Origin: Mucidula mucida | Taxonomy: Eukaryota > Basidiomycota > Agaricomycetes > Agaricales > Physalacriaceae | Length of the DNA: 64,000 nucleotides | Reading direction: 5' to 3' | Assembly (NCBI GenBank): GCA_015501055.1 | Contig: JADNYV010000131.1 | Location: forward strand, 39,248-103,247 | In this document: positions 52,118-63,871 of the stretch, piece by piece | Layout: every line of letters begins with the position of its first letter | Numbering within the stretch: position 1 is the first letter of the stretch | Notes under the pieces: generated by a model | Database searches by the model: none | Told to the model about the DNA's origin: nothing | The model's input: the letters and a program-made list of their open reading frames with translations, nothing else | Made by a program: the position numbers and the translations under genes

Positions 52118-52672
52118 CGCATCACATGTAGCGCGGTCGGCACAAACAATGGTGCTGTCCAAATCAAGTAATTTGGGAGATCCTAGACGCCCACAATGGC
52201 AGACAATGGGCGGGGAAACCTCAGGGCCAATAGAGAGCGAACAATGTGACCATTTGTTTGTAGTTGTGCCATGTCAAGGAAGTGTGGTGCACACACCACA
52301 ACATCAAGAGCATGTTGAATCGTGTACTTCCGCGGGATGACAAGCGTGATGGAGCAGTGATTTGAAACGATGAAGCACCAATTCAACATATAGTGAACCG
52401 TGGCGGGTTTGGGAGATAACACCGCACCAGTGAAGCCCAAAGCCTCCACATCTGATGAAGAGTCCAGCGATCGCATGACGCACGAGTATCATGACGCACA
52501 GAAGGCCAGACACAAACGCTTTCACTGCCTTCTCCGGTGAATTTGCGTTCAAGCCGAATCAACGAGGCGGTGATAAGCTTCTGTCTACCCCGTTCCGCAC
52601 GGAAGCACATCAGTAGGTCTGACCTGCCAGAGGTACTTAAACAAAGTTTTCAGGATGCATTTTACATCAACA

Positions 52673-53266
52673 ATGCACTCACCAATATCCTTTGCCCACA
52701 TCAACGTCTCCATCAATCAGAAGCAATCGGCAGTCAAAGTTGATTCATACGATGTCCAGTCCTCCTCCCGACCTCGATCAAACTCATCACCCGCCCTTAC
52801 CCAACGCTTCATGAGCACGCTATCATTGCCCACCCGTCGTGGCTCTGGCAGTTCGTCGTCATCTTCCAGCCTCCTCTCCAGCCCGCGAACGCGCTCGCAT
52901 GCCCAGACCAAATCACACATCCGGTCGTTCTCCAATTCGCTGCATTCGTTGTTCTCAGGGAGGAAGGCGAGGGGAAACACCATGACATCGTCAGACGCTT
53001 TGGAGACGGAGGAAGAATCACTAGGAGATATTCTTGATCTCTTTCCATCTTGTCCTTCAACTCTTCCACATTGGAAAGGTCACGACATAATCAGTCCCAC
53101 CGTGTTGAGATCAGACGATCCGATACCGTCACCTGCGAGTTCATTTGACGACAATGAGGATACATCTAAGCCGGAGGAAGAGCATATGTTGCTAATACAG
53201 GAGTTAGTCTTAGGAAGGATGGATTTGTTGTACGATATGAGTTCACACGGAATGAAAAATGCATGA
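52673..53266 (+). CDS. Ser-rich protein alpha, copy 2 (197 aa), intact
   Basis: MHSPISFAHINVSINQKQSA, then SSSRPRSNSSPALTQRF, Ser-rich SGSSSSSSSLLSSPR, TKSHIRSFSNSLHSLFSGRK, ALETEEESLGDIL and a C-terminal SKPEEEHMLLIQELVLGRMD block. An ATG 18 nt upstream (52,655) is also in frame; I prefer the MHSP start because it is shared with protein beta. This is the only full-length alpha copy, since copy 1 has a 7-bp deletion. Basic, Ser-rich, probably disordered protein of unknown role. Confidence 0.55.
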   Translation: MHSPISFAHINVSINQKQSAVKVDSYDVQSSSRPRSNSSPALTQRFMSTLSLPTRRGSGSSSSSSSLLSSPRTRSHAQTKSHIRSFSNSLHSLFSGRKARGNTMTSSDALETEEESLGDILDLFPSCPSTLPHWKGHDIISPTVLRSDDPIPSPASSFDDNEDTSKPEEEHMLLIQELVLGRMDLLYDMSSHGMKNA

Positions 53267-53974
53267 TTGAAATAACCGACGTCGTCCAAGATCATAATGA
53301 AGAACCGAAAGAGAAGTTCGGTAGACTGCCGATCCAAGTCACGGTGCCGTAGTCAAGCGATGCTCCGTCGAATAGAGCACGGTCGTTCTGCTTGGTATAA
53401 ATAAGCCTGCAACCAATGCGCTTTTTACACGAGAATCGTGAGCATGAATTCGTCGGACAATGGTTCAGAGTAATGAACAAATATATCTGGCGAAAGTTGA
53501 AGTTAGTCGCGTGGTACGCTATCGAATAAAAGCAAAGCTGACCGTACTTTTCGCAGCTCAGGCGCGCGGCGGTCGTCCGCCTTGGATTGAGGGTGCACGG
53601 ATCCCGCCTTAGACTCCCAAATCTGGTCAGCGTCAGACGGGCGCAGAGATGTGGCTTGGTCGGTAGCGTAAGCTTGAAGAGTGGACAGCGAGAGCTGCGA
53701 CGACTCATAAAAAAACGTCCAGAAAATCAACAAGTAATGTGATTGCCGGTACGACGGAGTACAAGCAGCAAACACCGCTAAACAGTGGGCGTGCCCCAAT
53801 TTCCATGACCGATGCCTGTTATCTGCGCCCGTCCGTCCGTTCCTTCGTGAAAGCCAGAGGCTTGGTGTGGCGGAGATGTTGTCCGAGCCGGCATAAAGTG
53901 CACCAGCCAATCACGCGGGTCTGAGTTATGCCGCCGGAGTGAAGCTTTGAATAGACACGCATCCATGCTCAACC

Positions 53975-54175
53975 ATGTCTGAAGAAGAGCAGTTCGATCT
54001 TATGACGCACACAAAGCGAAACACGAACGAACCCTTGCTCGCCTCGGAGTCCGCTGGCTCAGCACCTCCGGTCAGCCTGCATTCAGATATCTTCAAGCAT
54101 ACCCAAGCGCTACACCGTCGCCGAGCCTCTGAGCGCAGACCGCCACACATTAAGGAGTGTCAACAAACAAAGTGA
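53975..54175 (+). CDS. Small ORF of 66 aa, copy 2
   Basis: Same as 34,872-35,072 with two substitutions (N to S, G to E). Unknown; may be only a leader region of protein beta. Confidence 0.3.
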   Translation: MSEEEQFDLMTHTKRNTNEPLLASESAGSAPPVSLHSDIFKHTQALHRRRASERRPPHIKECQQTK

Positions 54176-54301
54176 ACCAACGAGGCGGTGATCAACCACT
54201 TCTGTCTACCCCGTTCCGCACGGAGGCAAATGTAGGTGGGGTAGCTCCTAACCTGCTAGAGGTTCATAAACCCAGATTTCCGACTGCTAGAACCATCAAC
54301 C

Positions 54302-55056
54302 ATGCACTCACCTGCCTTCTTCATCCACACTAAAGTCTCTACGATGCAGAAGCAATCGGCAGTCAAAGTTGATTACCATGAAGTCAACCAATATCCCTCA
54401 CTCAACAAATGAACCTCTCTGTCTTCGGATCTCAACGGTTCGCGCTCACGGCTGAACGCGTGAGCCTCTTCAGTGCAAACAAGGAGGAGTCCCCTTCTCG
54501 ACCTCGGGCGACCTCATTACCCGCCATTACCCAACGCTTTAAGAGCACGCTGTCGCGCACCCACCGCCACTCGCCCTACTCCTCATCTTCCAGCCTTCGT
54601 TCCACACCAACAGCACCCAGTCCCCAGACCAAATCACACTCCAGGTCATTCTCAGATTCGATTCCGAGAATCAACCTCCGTTCACTGTTTGTTGGGCGGA
54701 GGAGGAGCGCCAAGCCGCAGAGAAACATAGATGACTTGGAGACGGAAGAAGAATCGGAGACTTTCTCTGCATCGCGTCTCTTGCCTCCTTCACAACGAAA
54801 GTGCCACAATATGTTCACCCCCGACGTGTCAACATTCAATGACACGATCGGGTTGTATTTGGACATTCACGACGGAAACATCATTCAATCCCAGTATACT
54901 GTAACAGGACCCATACGCGAGGAAGAACCTCTAGCGCTGGACATCCCATTATCTGTTGGGCAATTTGACGATGATGAAGATGTATCCGAGCCGGAGGAAG
55001 ACGATTTCTTGTTAATGCAGGAGGTAGTGCTCGAAAGGATCAATTTCCGGCTATGA
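54302..55056 (+). pseudogene. Ser-rich protein beta, copy 2 (broken by an insertion)
   Basis: The ancestral start is in frame here (ATG 54,302; MHSPAFFIHTKVSTMQKQ). After NQYP a net 92-bp insertion (about 54,395-54,487) brings a stop within a few codons. The rest (SRPRATSLPAITQRFKSTL... to EPEEDDFLLMQEVVLERINF) is still open and could be read only from a new ATG inside the insert (54,409). Copy 1 lacks the insert but has lost one base in the original start region. Confidence 0.6.
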
Positions 55057-57223
55057 TTAGAGAAAGAGAAGAATGTATGAATATAAATTTTGAATATACT
55101 CGTTGCCGTATGATATTGAAGAAGTTCGCGACAGGAATTGGTCGCAAACGTGATGGTCGAGGTGTCCACAGATGTACTAGGCCTGACATTAATCGTGGCG
55201 ATAACATGCGGACTCGGATGTCCGCTGAAGCTGACGGTCGTTGCGAGCGCGTCCTCTTAATAAATAGGAGTCAGTACCAGATCAGACGCAGTCACTCAAG
55301 CTACTGTACCAATGTCAACCCATCATCAAATGATAGGAGCATGTAGACATGCTGCTCATCGATCTCCCCGAATGAAAACTGCGTCCTGATAAAACTTGGA
55401 GTCAGTACCAGGAGAGACGCAGTCGAAACAATGATGCCATACCAACCTGCCCAGCGACATTCTCATCGCCAGCTGATGAGATGAGTTTTTTGAGCAGTCG
55501 CAGTTAGGTCATGTTGCAGAATCTAGATAAAGGAAGTAAAATATCTGGAAATCTTGGAGTCAATCAACTGGTACGCAAGCAAAAGCAGTCCTTACTTCAT
55601 GCCGCGCTTCCTGCGGCGACGGCCTCTGGCTTTGCATGCAAGGCGCGCAAATACCCTAATGCCGCAGTACCCTACCACGCCCCATGGGCGTGAGACGTGC
55701 TGGGAGTCCAAACCAGGTGGGACATACGGGGATTGTCGCAGAGATGTTCGCTGGTTGGTAGCAAGCGTGGTGAAAAGGGCCTTCAAGTACCTACGACTCG
55801 TGAGCAAAATGCAGCTAACTCGTAATGGGGGGAAGGGCTTTAGCGGGATGACGGAGGATTCTGTCGTCGGCTGCAAAGATCCGAGAGCGTGCTCCTACAT
55901 TGACGACGACGACCGCTGCTAGCCAAAGGACAACAAGCCCGAGTCTGACCTGAGACTAAACCTACACAGACTTCCGGATACGCGTTCCACGAACGAGCCC
56001 GACGTCCGTTGTGACTTGTATGTTGGATCGTGACTGGCGGACGGGCATGATGGATGCTAACTCCCGTCAATATACGTCAGGGAGGATTGAAGGAGGACCA
56101 ACGTATGAACGTTGGCGCGTCCCAGACGTGTACATTCAGAGCTGATCGTCGATACTGCGTGGGGGCTGAATGCCTATTTTCCTATATTCGCCTCAGGACG
56201 TTTGAAAGGAAACAATTCAACGAACGCACTATGCAATAAAACTTGCCAATCGGTCCTGGTCCTTTCGCGTCGATACGGCCTCCTTTCTGCGCGTGTTGAA
56301 CCGCATCAATAGAAACAGCGCGAAGAAATCTGCCGTTGAACGCGGAAAATGGTCCTTTGCGAAAAGTACACCTGGGAATCGATTAGGGTGCGTCGTTCAG
56401 CAAACATGCCTACGTACCGGATACAACCCGAAATATTGTTCTCCATGTATGGCATGCCACAGGCTGCCCCGGCCCATACCCTGCTATAGTCCTTCCAATT
56501 TGATGGACAAGTCGTCTTCTATCACCCCAGCAAGTCGTATACGTCGCTGTTCAAAGTGGTAAGGTAGTGCAGTGCAATTTTTCGAGGGCGTGTCATGGCG
56601 GAATGGAGTAAGGAGGGTCATCCGTAAATGGGCATCACCGCCGCGCATGGCTCGGCTTCCGAAAGTCTGTCTGTAGCTAGTCTGTATTCAGGCATAATGA
56701 CGGCACAGCGGAAGAAGTCTATAGTTCACTCAAGTCTATAGTACCGCGCAACAGAAGGCGTTCCGCCTCTTGCCGCCGGTGATCTTGATCACTGTAGTCC
56801 TGTATGCATGAAAAGGAGAGTATACACTCCTCATAGAGACCAATAAACAGAACAACTTGAGCCTGCAGAAACTGAGCTCTAAGCACTGTAACAAGTAAGC
56901 ACTACAAGGCTGTCCTTGGGAACATACTGCTTCTTGAAGTAGTAGAGCTATTAATATGTTCGTGTTCCATTGAGTGAAAGTACTGCGACGTACCCCTAGA
57001 AACTCATTGTGAACAGACCTAGTCGCGTACAGACAAGTGAAACATGCTATCCACATACTATCCTCGACGCCCACAAACTATCACACCTTTTTGATGTCAA
57101 AAGAATCCGGTGATCAAACTTAGATAAGCCATCTCTCCTCCTTCTCCCTCTCACTACAACCACACTATCGTGTGTGTATCGTCTTATTTTCCACATCGCC
57201 CAACTTATATTCCACAGTTTATC

Positions 57224-57782
57224 GTGTCCCAAGCGTGTCGCGCTCTCAGCATCCATACTCCCGTCGTCCAAGAAGCTGCCAAGGCGGTCGCCGAATTTTA
57301 CTGCTCGTCTATGCTCTCGCGAAGCGAAATCAACGAATTAATTCGAGCTGTCAAATTTGGCCACGATGACATTATCTATTCCCCAAAGATGGCACCCTTT
57401 GCGACCGGAACTCGCTACTTGAAAGGCCTCGTCCACAGAGGTCGGCGCATCGTCTGCGCAGACAAGCTGCACAACGTCTTCCTCTCATTCAGACTTCACT
57501 CCTCAGTCCCCGTGTTACAAAAAAAATCAATACCGCGTTCTGCGACATCCCGCCGGAAGCCATTGTCAAATCGTTGAGGATATTTTCAGGCTCGAGGCGA
57601 GTGCAGGGGTCGGAGTAGCGGTTGTCGGAGCGTCTACTCCGAATGGCGGCGACGCCCCAGATGTAGCGCCAGTCAAAGGCGCCGTCGGGTCGACAAGCCA
57701 GGCAGACACTAAGAGCGCCGCAATGCCTTCATCCGCCGCTGCTAGCCAAAGGCCAACAAGTCTGGGTCTGACTTGCGACTAA
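57224..57782 (+). pseudogene. Family P pseudogene, copy 2
   Basis: Same lesions as 38,032-38,590: GTG in place of the start ATG (57,224), shift at an A run before the HTH-like block, early stop. The lesions therefore predate the segmental duplication. Confidence 0.75.
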
Positions 57783-58987
57783 CACTACACAGACTTCCGG
57801 ACACGCGTTCCAAGAATGATCGGGACGTCCGTCGTATGCTGGATCGTGGCTGGCGGACGGGCATGACGGATGCTAACACCCTTTGATGGCGGTCAAGGAG
57901 GACTGAGGGAAGACCAGTTTATTGGCGTTGGCGCGTGTACATGCACCGCTGAACGTCGATTGGGCGCCAATGGCCATTTTCCTATATTCGCTTCAGGACG
58001 TTTGAAAGCAAACAATTTAACGAACGCATGCTGTAATAAAGCTTGCTAAGTGGTCCAAAGAATGGTGCCCTGGTCCATCCTCGATTCGCGTCGATACCGC
58101 CATCCCTCCTTTCTGCCTGTCTTAAAATGCATCAAGAGAAACAGCGCAAAAAAATCTGCCGTTGAATGCGAAGAATGGTCGTTCGCAAGGCCATGCGAAA
58201 AGTACACCTTTTGGATTAATTAGTGTACGTCGTTCAGCAAGCAGGTCTACGTACTGGATTCAGTCCGAAACCCCCGGCTATATTCCTTTAGATTTGACAT
58301 ACGAGTCGCCTTATTTAGCCAAGAAGTCATGTACGTCGAAGTTCAATGAGGCAACATAGGACAGTGTAATTTCTGAGGTGGTGGAACGGAGTAAGGAAGG
58401 TCATCCGTAAATGGGCATCACCGCTGCGCACGGCTCGGCTTCCGAAAGTCTGCCTCAATGCCTGTCACTTGTAGTGTTACTCTCTATCCAGTAATGACGG
58501 CACAGCGGAGCAATTCTACCGTAAGTACCGCGCACCAGACGGCTTTCCGCCTCCTCTGGCCGATGATCTTGATCACTGTGTCCTTTATTTATGAAAAGGA
58601 GAGCACGCACTCCTCACGGAGACCAATAAACAAAACAGGTTCAGCGTGGAGGAACTGTGCTCTGAGCCTTGTAACAAGTACTCCATCTAGGCTGTTTTCA
58701 AGAACATGCTGCTTTCGCAGCAGTTCTATTGAGTGCAAGTACTGCTATGTACCCACTGCAAAACTCTCTGTGGGCAGCCATAGTCAATATAGACAAGTGG
58801 AACACACTGTTGACAAACTATCCTTCGCACAAACTATCACACCTTTTTGATCTGCACGCATCGGGTGATCAAAGTTAGATAAGCCGCATCTCTCCTTCTC
58901 CCTCTCACTACGACGACCATCCCTAGACCGCTCTTGTGCGTATCATCTTTTTTTCCACATCGCCTAACTTATATTTCGCAGTTCATC

Positions 58988-60187
58988 ATGGCGAAGCCGT
59001 ATCGTGTTATCAACAGCCATCCTCTCGTCGTCCAAGAAGCTGCCAAAGCGGTCGCCGACCTACACAATTCCGCTATGCTCTCGCGACTCGAAATACAGAT
59101 GCTCATCCGACATTTCAAACATGACCGTGTCATTGATTTCTCGCCCAACATGCTACGCTACGCGACGGGGACGTCCCACACGAAACTCGGCCTTGTGCAT
59201 AGGCGTCGGCGCATCGTCGGCGCAAACGAACTCTACACGGTCTTTCTTTCATTTCGCCTGGACCCTTCCCTTGAGACGATCCGCAGAAAGATTAACGCCG
59301 CATTCTGTGACATCCCGCCGGAAGCCATTGTTGCCTGGCATAGGAAAATCGTTGAGGATCTTCTTAGGCCTGAGGCAAGTGCAGGGGTTGGCGTGGCAGC
59401 TGTCAGTGCTTCTACTCTGAATGGCGGCGACGCATCGGATTCTGTGGCTGTGGCCCCAGTTGGAGGCAACGCTGGACCGTCGAGGCAGGCCGCAGACGCT
59501 GACGCTACAGTCTCTTTGACTGAGAGCTCCCCCGGCCCCTCAGACGACAACGCTGAGAGCGTTTCTGAGCCAATGCAACTCGATGTAGAGGTCCTAGGCG
59601 ATTGCGACGTGGTCTCTTCAATCATGAACGACGCGCCGGAAGCTGAGGTTGCAGTGCTAGTCAGCGAGGGCACTCCTGAACGTGCTGATAGTGAAGGCGC
59701 TGTAATCTCTGATTGCTTGCCAGGTTCCTTGAATGACATCGTTGACCCTCCCTCGCTTACTGGTGCAGGAGTAGGCGGTGTTGCTTCGATTACGACCGAC
59801 GTGTCAACGGAGGTCATCGAAGCCGCCGCCGGCCTGGCAGAGCAGGCTGGACACACAGGCCATTTGGGCATCAAAGTCGCTGAGGCTGACGGCTCTTGCG
59901 ATCCCTCCACTGTTTCTGAGCCCCTCATCATAAACATCCCCACCATCCTGCCTGCCGATTCAGTTCCCTCCCAATCCTCTACTATCACTGTCACACCTAT
60001 ATTATCCGAGGCTCTGAGCCTACCTGCGTATCAGGTCGTCGATGGATCCTCAGATGCCTCTAGCTCCTCGAAGGACGGTGTCTCTGGAAAGCGCTCGCTG
60101 CCAATCGATGATGACGCGGACGTGCCCTCCCAGGCAAGCCCGAAGCGGCAGAAGAGCAATTGGTTGTCCCGTTTCTGGTTTTACTAG
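58988..60187 (+). CDS. Family P protein, copy 2 (399 aa)
   Basis: Protein identical to that at 39,796-40,995. I noticed one silent change (GAA to GAG in the SEPLI region). The upstream module (57,790-58,930), with dispersed block GGGCATCACCGCTGCGCACGG at about 58,411, is also duplicated, so both copies may be expressed. Domain structure as for copy 1: N-terminal helical block with CDIPPEAIVAWHRKI, acidic middle, basic-aromatic C-terminus KRQKSNWLSRFWFY. Confidence 0.75.
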   Translation: MAKPYRVINSHPLVVQEAAKAVADLHNSAMLSRLEIQMLIRHFKHDRVIDFSPNMLRYATGTSHTKLGLVHRRRRIVGANELYTVFLSFRLDPSLETIRRKINAAFCDIPPEAIVAWHRKIVEDLLRPEASAGVGVAAVSASTLNGGDASDSVAVAPVGGNAGPSRQAADADATVSLTESSPGPSDDNAESVSEPMQLDVEVLGDCDVVSSIMNDAPEAEVAVLVSEGTPERADSEGAVISDCLPGSLNDIVDPPSLTGAGVGGVASITTDVSTEVIEAAAGLAEQAGHTGHLGIKVAEADGSCDPSTVSEPLIINIPTILPADSVPSQSSTITVTPILSEALSLPAYQVVDGSSDASSSSKDGVSGKRSLPIDDDADVPSQASPKRQKSNWLSRFWFY

Positions 60188-60861
60188 GCGCATACATTCA
60201 TGATCACTACATTACTCCGACATCGTTTTGCATCATCCCATCCTATACCTTCACAATCCTTTCATTTTTTTATCTGCATACATCATAAATATTCATGTTG
60301 TACACCACACTACACTACATCGATATGCATCTTCCCTATAGCATTCTCTCATTGTACGCCTACCACATCTGCATTTTTATACCACGATTCTTCATTTTCC
60401 GGGTCTTTTGAAGTTCTTTCTACACCACATTCTGTCTCCGCATTTTGCCAACTCGCCCCACTGGTCAAGCTTGTAGCTTTCATCAGTAGAGGTGTCATGA
60501 ACCTGGGGTGAGTACTTACATGCTTCATAGCCTATGCTGTGCTGTTATTCTTGTTCGCCACAGGCTGCCGCCTCTACTGGATTACTTTTGACAGGCCGCG
60601 ACTATGCTATCGGTCGCAACGATAATGTCCCACTGAATGCTGCTAGTAATGTAACAGTACTCCCGACGTCTTGAGCTGCCTAGGATTCGATTTCATCCAC
60701 GGTATGTCCGTACAGATTGTCATTCCTAGGACTTCTATCTTAGGAGAGGGCGATGTTATCATGGATACATGATGACACATCGTTGTGTATGTCCAAGACG
60801 ACGCCGCTTAGACTCACATCGACATCGTGATACTCAATGAATAGATTTACTTCGACTTGAA

Positions 60862-61304
60862 TCAAGATCTCAATCTGATCCGCGACTGGTTGCTTGGGCC
60901 GGCAATGTACGAGAAACTGAAGCTCTTGAGGTTGAAGCTACACCCATGCAAAGTTGTTAGCTCATTCTTTGATTGTCACTGAGTCGGAAAGCTTACCCAG
61001 CGGGCGCAGTGGCACATCCAGCGCCGCTTCCGGAGACGATAGTCGGGCCATTGGTGCAGCCATCGTGCGAGCCGCCAGACGAGTAGAAGTCGGCGTGGTT
61101 GGGGACACCGGAGTAGCTGATGAACTTTGCAGAGCCGCCGCTGATGAGGGAGACACACGAACCCGCGGTCACGCCGGGATTCCTGGCGATGACAAAGCCT
61201 GCACAGTTTGCGTCTGAGAACCACACGAAATCGGCCCCCAGCGCCCCGGCGGCGGCGACGGCGACGAGGAGAGCACGGGCGATAAAAGCAACATTGAATT
61301 GCAT
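60862..61304 (-). CDS. Small secreted protein, copy 2, altered C-terminus
   Basis: Exon 1 (61,304-60,997) encodes the same signal peptide and four-Cys body, with two changes near its end (VSGSGAG instead of VTGSGSG). The intron is kept (60,996-60,938). In exon 2 a net 14-bp deletion near 60,880 changes the ending after GPSNQS: copy 1 reads RADSCVSD, this copy RIRLRS. The fifth Cys is therefore lost. Still open and probably expressed as a variant. Confidence 0.65.
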
Positions 61305-61797
61305 TCTGGTTGGTTGTTAGCTTCTAGGAGAAAATGAGGGTGAGTTTGAATTATACGACTGGCTGTTGGGATGCTAACCTGATCAAAAGCAGGGTGAGGA
61401 GCTGAGTGAAAACGTTCAAGAGCACAGGCATTTATATGCAGTTCTTCTAATACCACTATGCTAATTCAAGAACAATCTACAACGACAGCGGGAAGGAAGT
61501 AACTAAGGAAGTCAACAAATGACACGGTACCACAGAGGAACCGGGGAAACGTAAATTCTTGTTGGTAAAATTGTGCTAACAGCATTGGGATCGCATGCGG
61601 CGTGTGGCTCCGTGCACAATTCTTATCCACCACACTTAACCCATCATGATGAGCGAGGTGACATTCTATTCACGTTCAGGTTGCTTTCAGGTCGTGTACT
61701 CTATCTGCAATAGGCTGACGCAAGGAAGAGCCAGTTACGCGGCACGCCCAGGAATCCTCCTGTGTATTTGGGACTTTTGAGAGCTCATACTAATTGA

Positions 61798-62112
61798 TCA
61801 AAGGGAATTCTGAGGCGTTGGAGACCATGTCGCTGTAGAGTAAATACTTTCGGCCAATCGTGGCGTCACAGTTGCTGATGGATCGGCATTCGGCGGGGTC
61901 TCTTGAACAGGCAAAATGATAAGCAATGAGTGCCCCGAGTGATCTACTAGTTTGATCTCTGACAGGTACGTGCAGCTACGCCGATAGCAAATCACAATGT
62001 TGATAGCGGTCAGTAATGTAGAAGACACGTGTAGGGCGCGAAGAACGCTACCATCTAGCTCGACGTCAAGCACCAGGATGGCAGGGTTCAAATAAAATGT
62101 ACCCTCGCCCAT
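61798..62112 (-). CDS. ORF of 104 aa, copy 2
   Basis: Unchanged relative to 42,617-42,931. Unknown function; weak evidence that it is a gene. Confidence 0.3.
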   Translation of the reverse strand: MGEGTFYLNPAILVLDVELDGSVLRALHVSSTLLTAINIVICYRRSCTYLSEIKLVDHSGHSLLIILPVQETPPNADPSATVTPRLAESIYSTATWSPTPQNSL

Positions 62113-62287
62113 GTGTATCTCTTTATCATCATAGTCGAGCTCTCATGGTCAGACATATCGAAAGCTACGGTCGTCATTGAGGACACCTACTACCCAATTT
62201 CGATACACATGTTATCGACGATTAGCTGTTATGAGGAGGTTGGTTTCGTCGAAACTGCCCGTTTTCTCTACTAACAACCGGAGCACC

Positions 62288-63539
62288 CTAAACCAAACGA
62301 AGCACACCACAACTTGCAAGTTGAGGAAAGGAACAGCGTATTATGTCGGCGAGGATTGCCTCCGGGGGAAACCCCTCGCTATCCTCAAAGTGGATGTCTC
62401 GAACGGCGCTAAACATCGGATGCGCTAGGCTGTCATCAAGCAATTGACATGCCGATTCAAGATTCACGATCTCTGGGAGGTCAATGAACGACAACGTGAG
62501 CTTTGTGAAATGGATGGTCGCTTTGGAGTCGGACAGGGCACGAAATGTGGAAGCCCACCACTCGACGATCTCGTCAAGGTCTCCGGAGCAAGTTATGCTC
62601 AAGTGTACGTGTTGGAATGGCAGACCAGCAAGTGGCAGTGGACGGAAAACACTATCTGCTTCAGGCATCACTCTCGCTCTATATGTGACCAGATGAGGGA
62701 AGTCTTCAAGTGCCAGTGGGTTAGATTCAGATATCATCAGAAAAAGCAACAATTTTCAACGTACTGTCTGCCAATTCCAATTTGAACACCTCGAGAGGAG
62801 GAAATCCTCGAAGCAATACGTTCCGCCAACGTAATAAACCTATCGGGATTCCCGTGTTGATTTCGCACTGCTTCAGGTTGGGAAGGTCCAATTCATGTGC
62901 AAGGTAATTGTAGCAGTCCTCCTGTGCATTGTCAACTCCAAAGCAGATGCGCTCTAGCGCGGGAAGATAAATGCGCTTGTGTGTGCCGGTCGACTCCACT
63001 TTGCGGCCAGCGTTACCATAAACACTAACTCGCTTGACGTTTGTCCCTGCTAAAATGACAAAAACATGTCTGAGGCATTCAGCGGAAGAGACGTCGATAT
63101 TAAGCTCGACAAGAGGCGCGTTTGGTAAGACAGTGGGAATCAAATTGAGATATGATGGGGTTACAGACGTGTCATTGTTGTCCCCCCCTTTGAAGGCGAG
63201 CTTCTTAAGATTTGGGAGAAGGGCCAACACAGATGCGAGGCAAGACATGTGGGTGGGTAATGGAATGGCCTCGTAATAGCAGTATTGACCGACTCTCACG
63301 GCGTCCACGAGCGTCTGAAGATGGGGAATGGATATGAGATCATCAAGCAGTCGGTCCACCTTCTTGTCGATGCCAAAGTAGAGATGCACATGGGTGTTGC
63401 GGAATAGAGCGCGTTGACTAAACTCCGACCAGGTCCGCGATACGAGCGCGCAGCTCCACAGGTCGTCTGTGTCCCCGGAAACATGCTCGATGATCAAGGC
63501 TACGAGTTCAGGTGGGAGGAAGGTAGGTATGAGTGGCAT
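62288..63539 (-). pseudogene. F-box gene with one frameshift, copy 2
   Basis: Same structure and same frameshift (about 62,740) as 43,107-44,358. Two substitutions in the F-box region (R to W in DDLWSCALVSRTW, D to E in WSEFSQ). The Trp replaces a residue that is Arg in copy 1 and in the intact paralog. Confidence 0.75.
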
Positions 63540-63820
63540 GGCGGAATACTAGGAAGCAATCAAATTGGCCTTGAATACGAGCACAGCAGGATCAAGTTGT
63601 TTTACCTTGAAGACACGGCTGGCGCGTCAGAGACCGAACGTTCTGTGCCCTGGAGGAGGCTGAACAGGAGTGTCTTTGGAAGCGAAAGATTGCGTTGAAA
63701 GAGAAAAGGCGACGCGATGTTTGGCAGTGTTTGGCGGTGCGCGCCTGTCTTACGCTAAAAACCATTTCCGAGCCATCCGTGCATAACATACTGATGGTCA
63801 ATCTCTCAGCGTTCCTCTGT

Positions 63821-63871
63821 GGGACCGTGCCGTGTATCGACTTCCTTCCTTCCTTCCTTCCTTCCTCAGCA
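63821..63871 (+). repeat. GGGACCGTGCCGTGTAT core with (TTCC)n, copy 2
   Basis: Duplicate of 44,640-44,690. Confidence 0.7.

Noticed and set aside
54395..54487. The insert in protein beta copy 2 as a transposon
   Set aside because: No clear inverted ends or exact target duplication; I can only say that net 92 bp are extra relative to copy 1.
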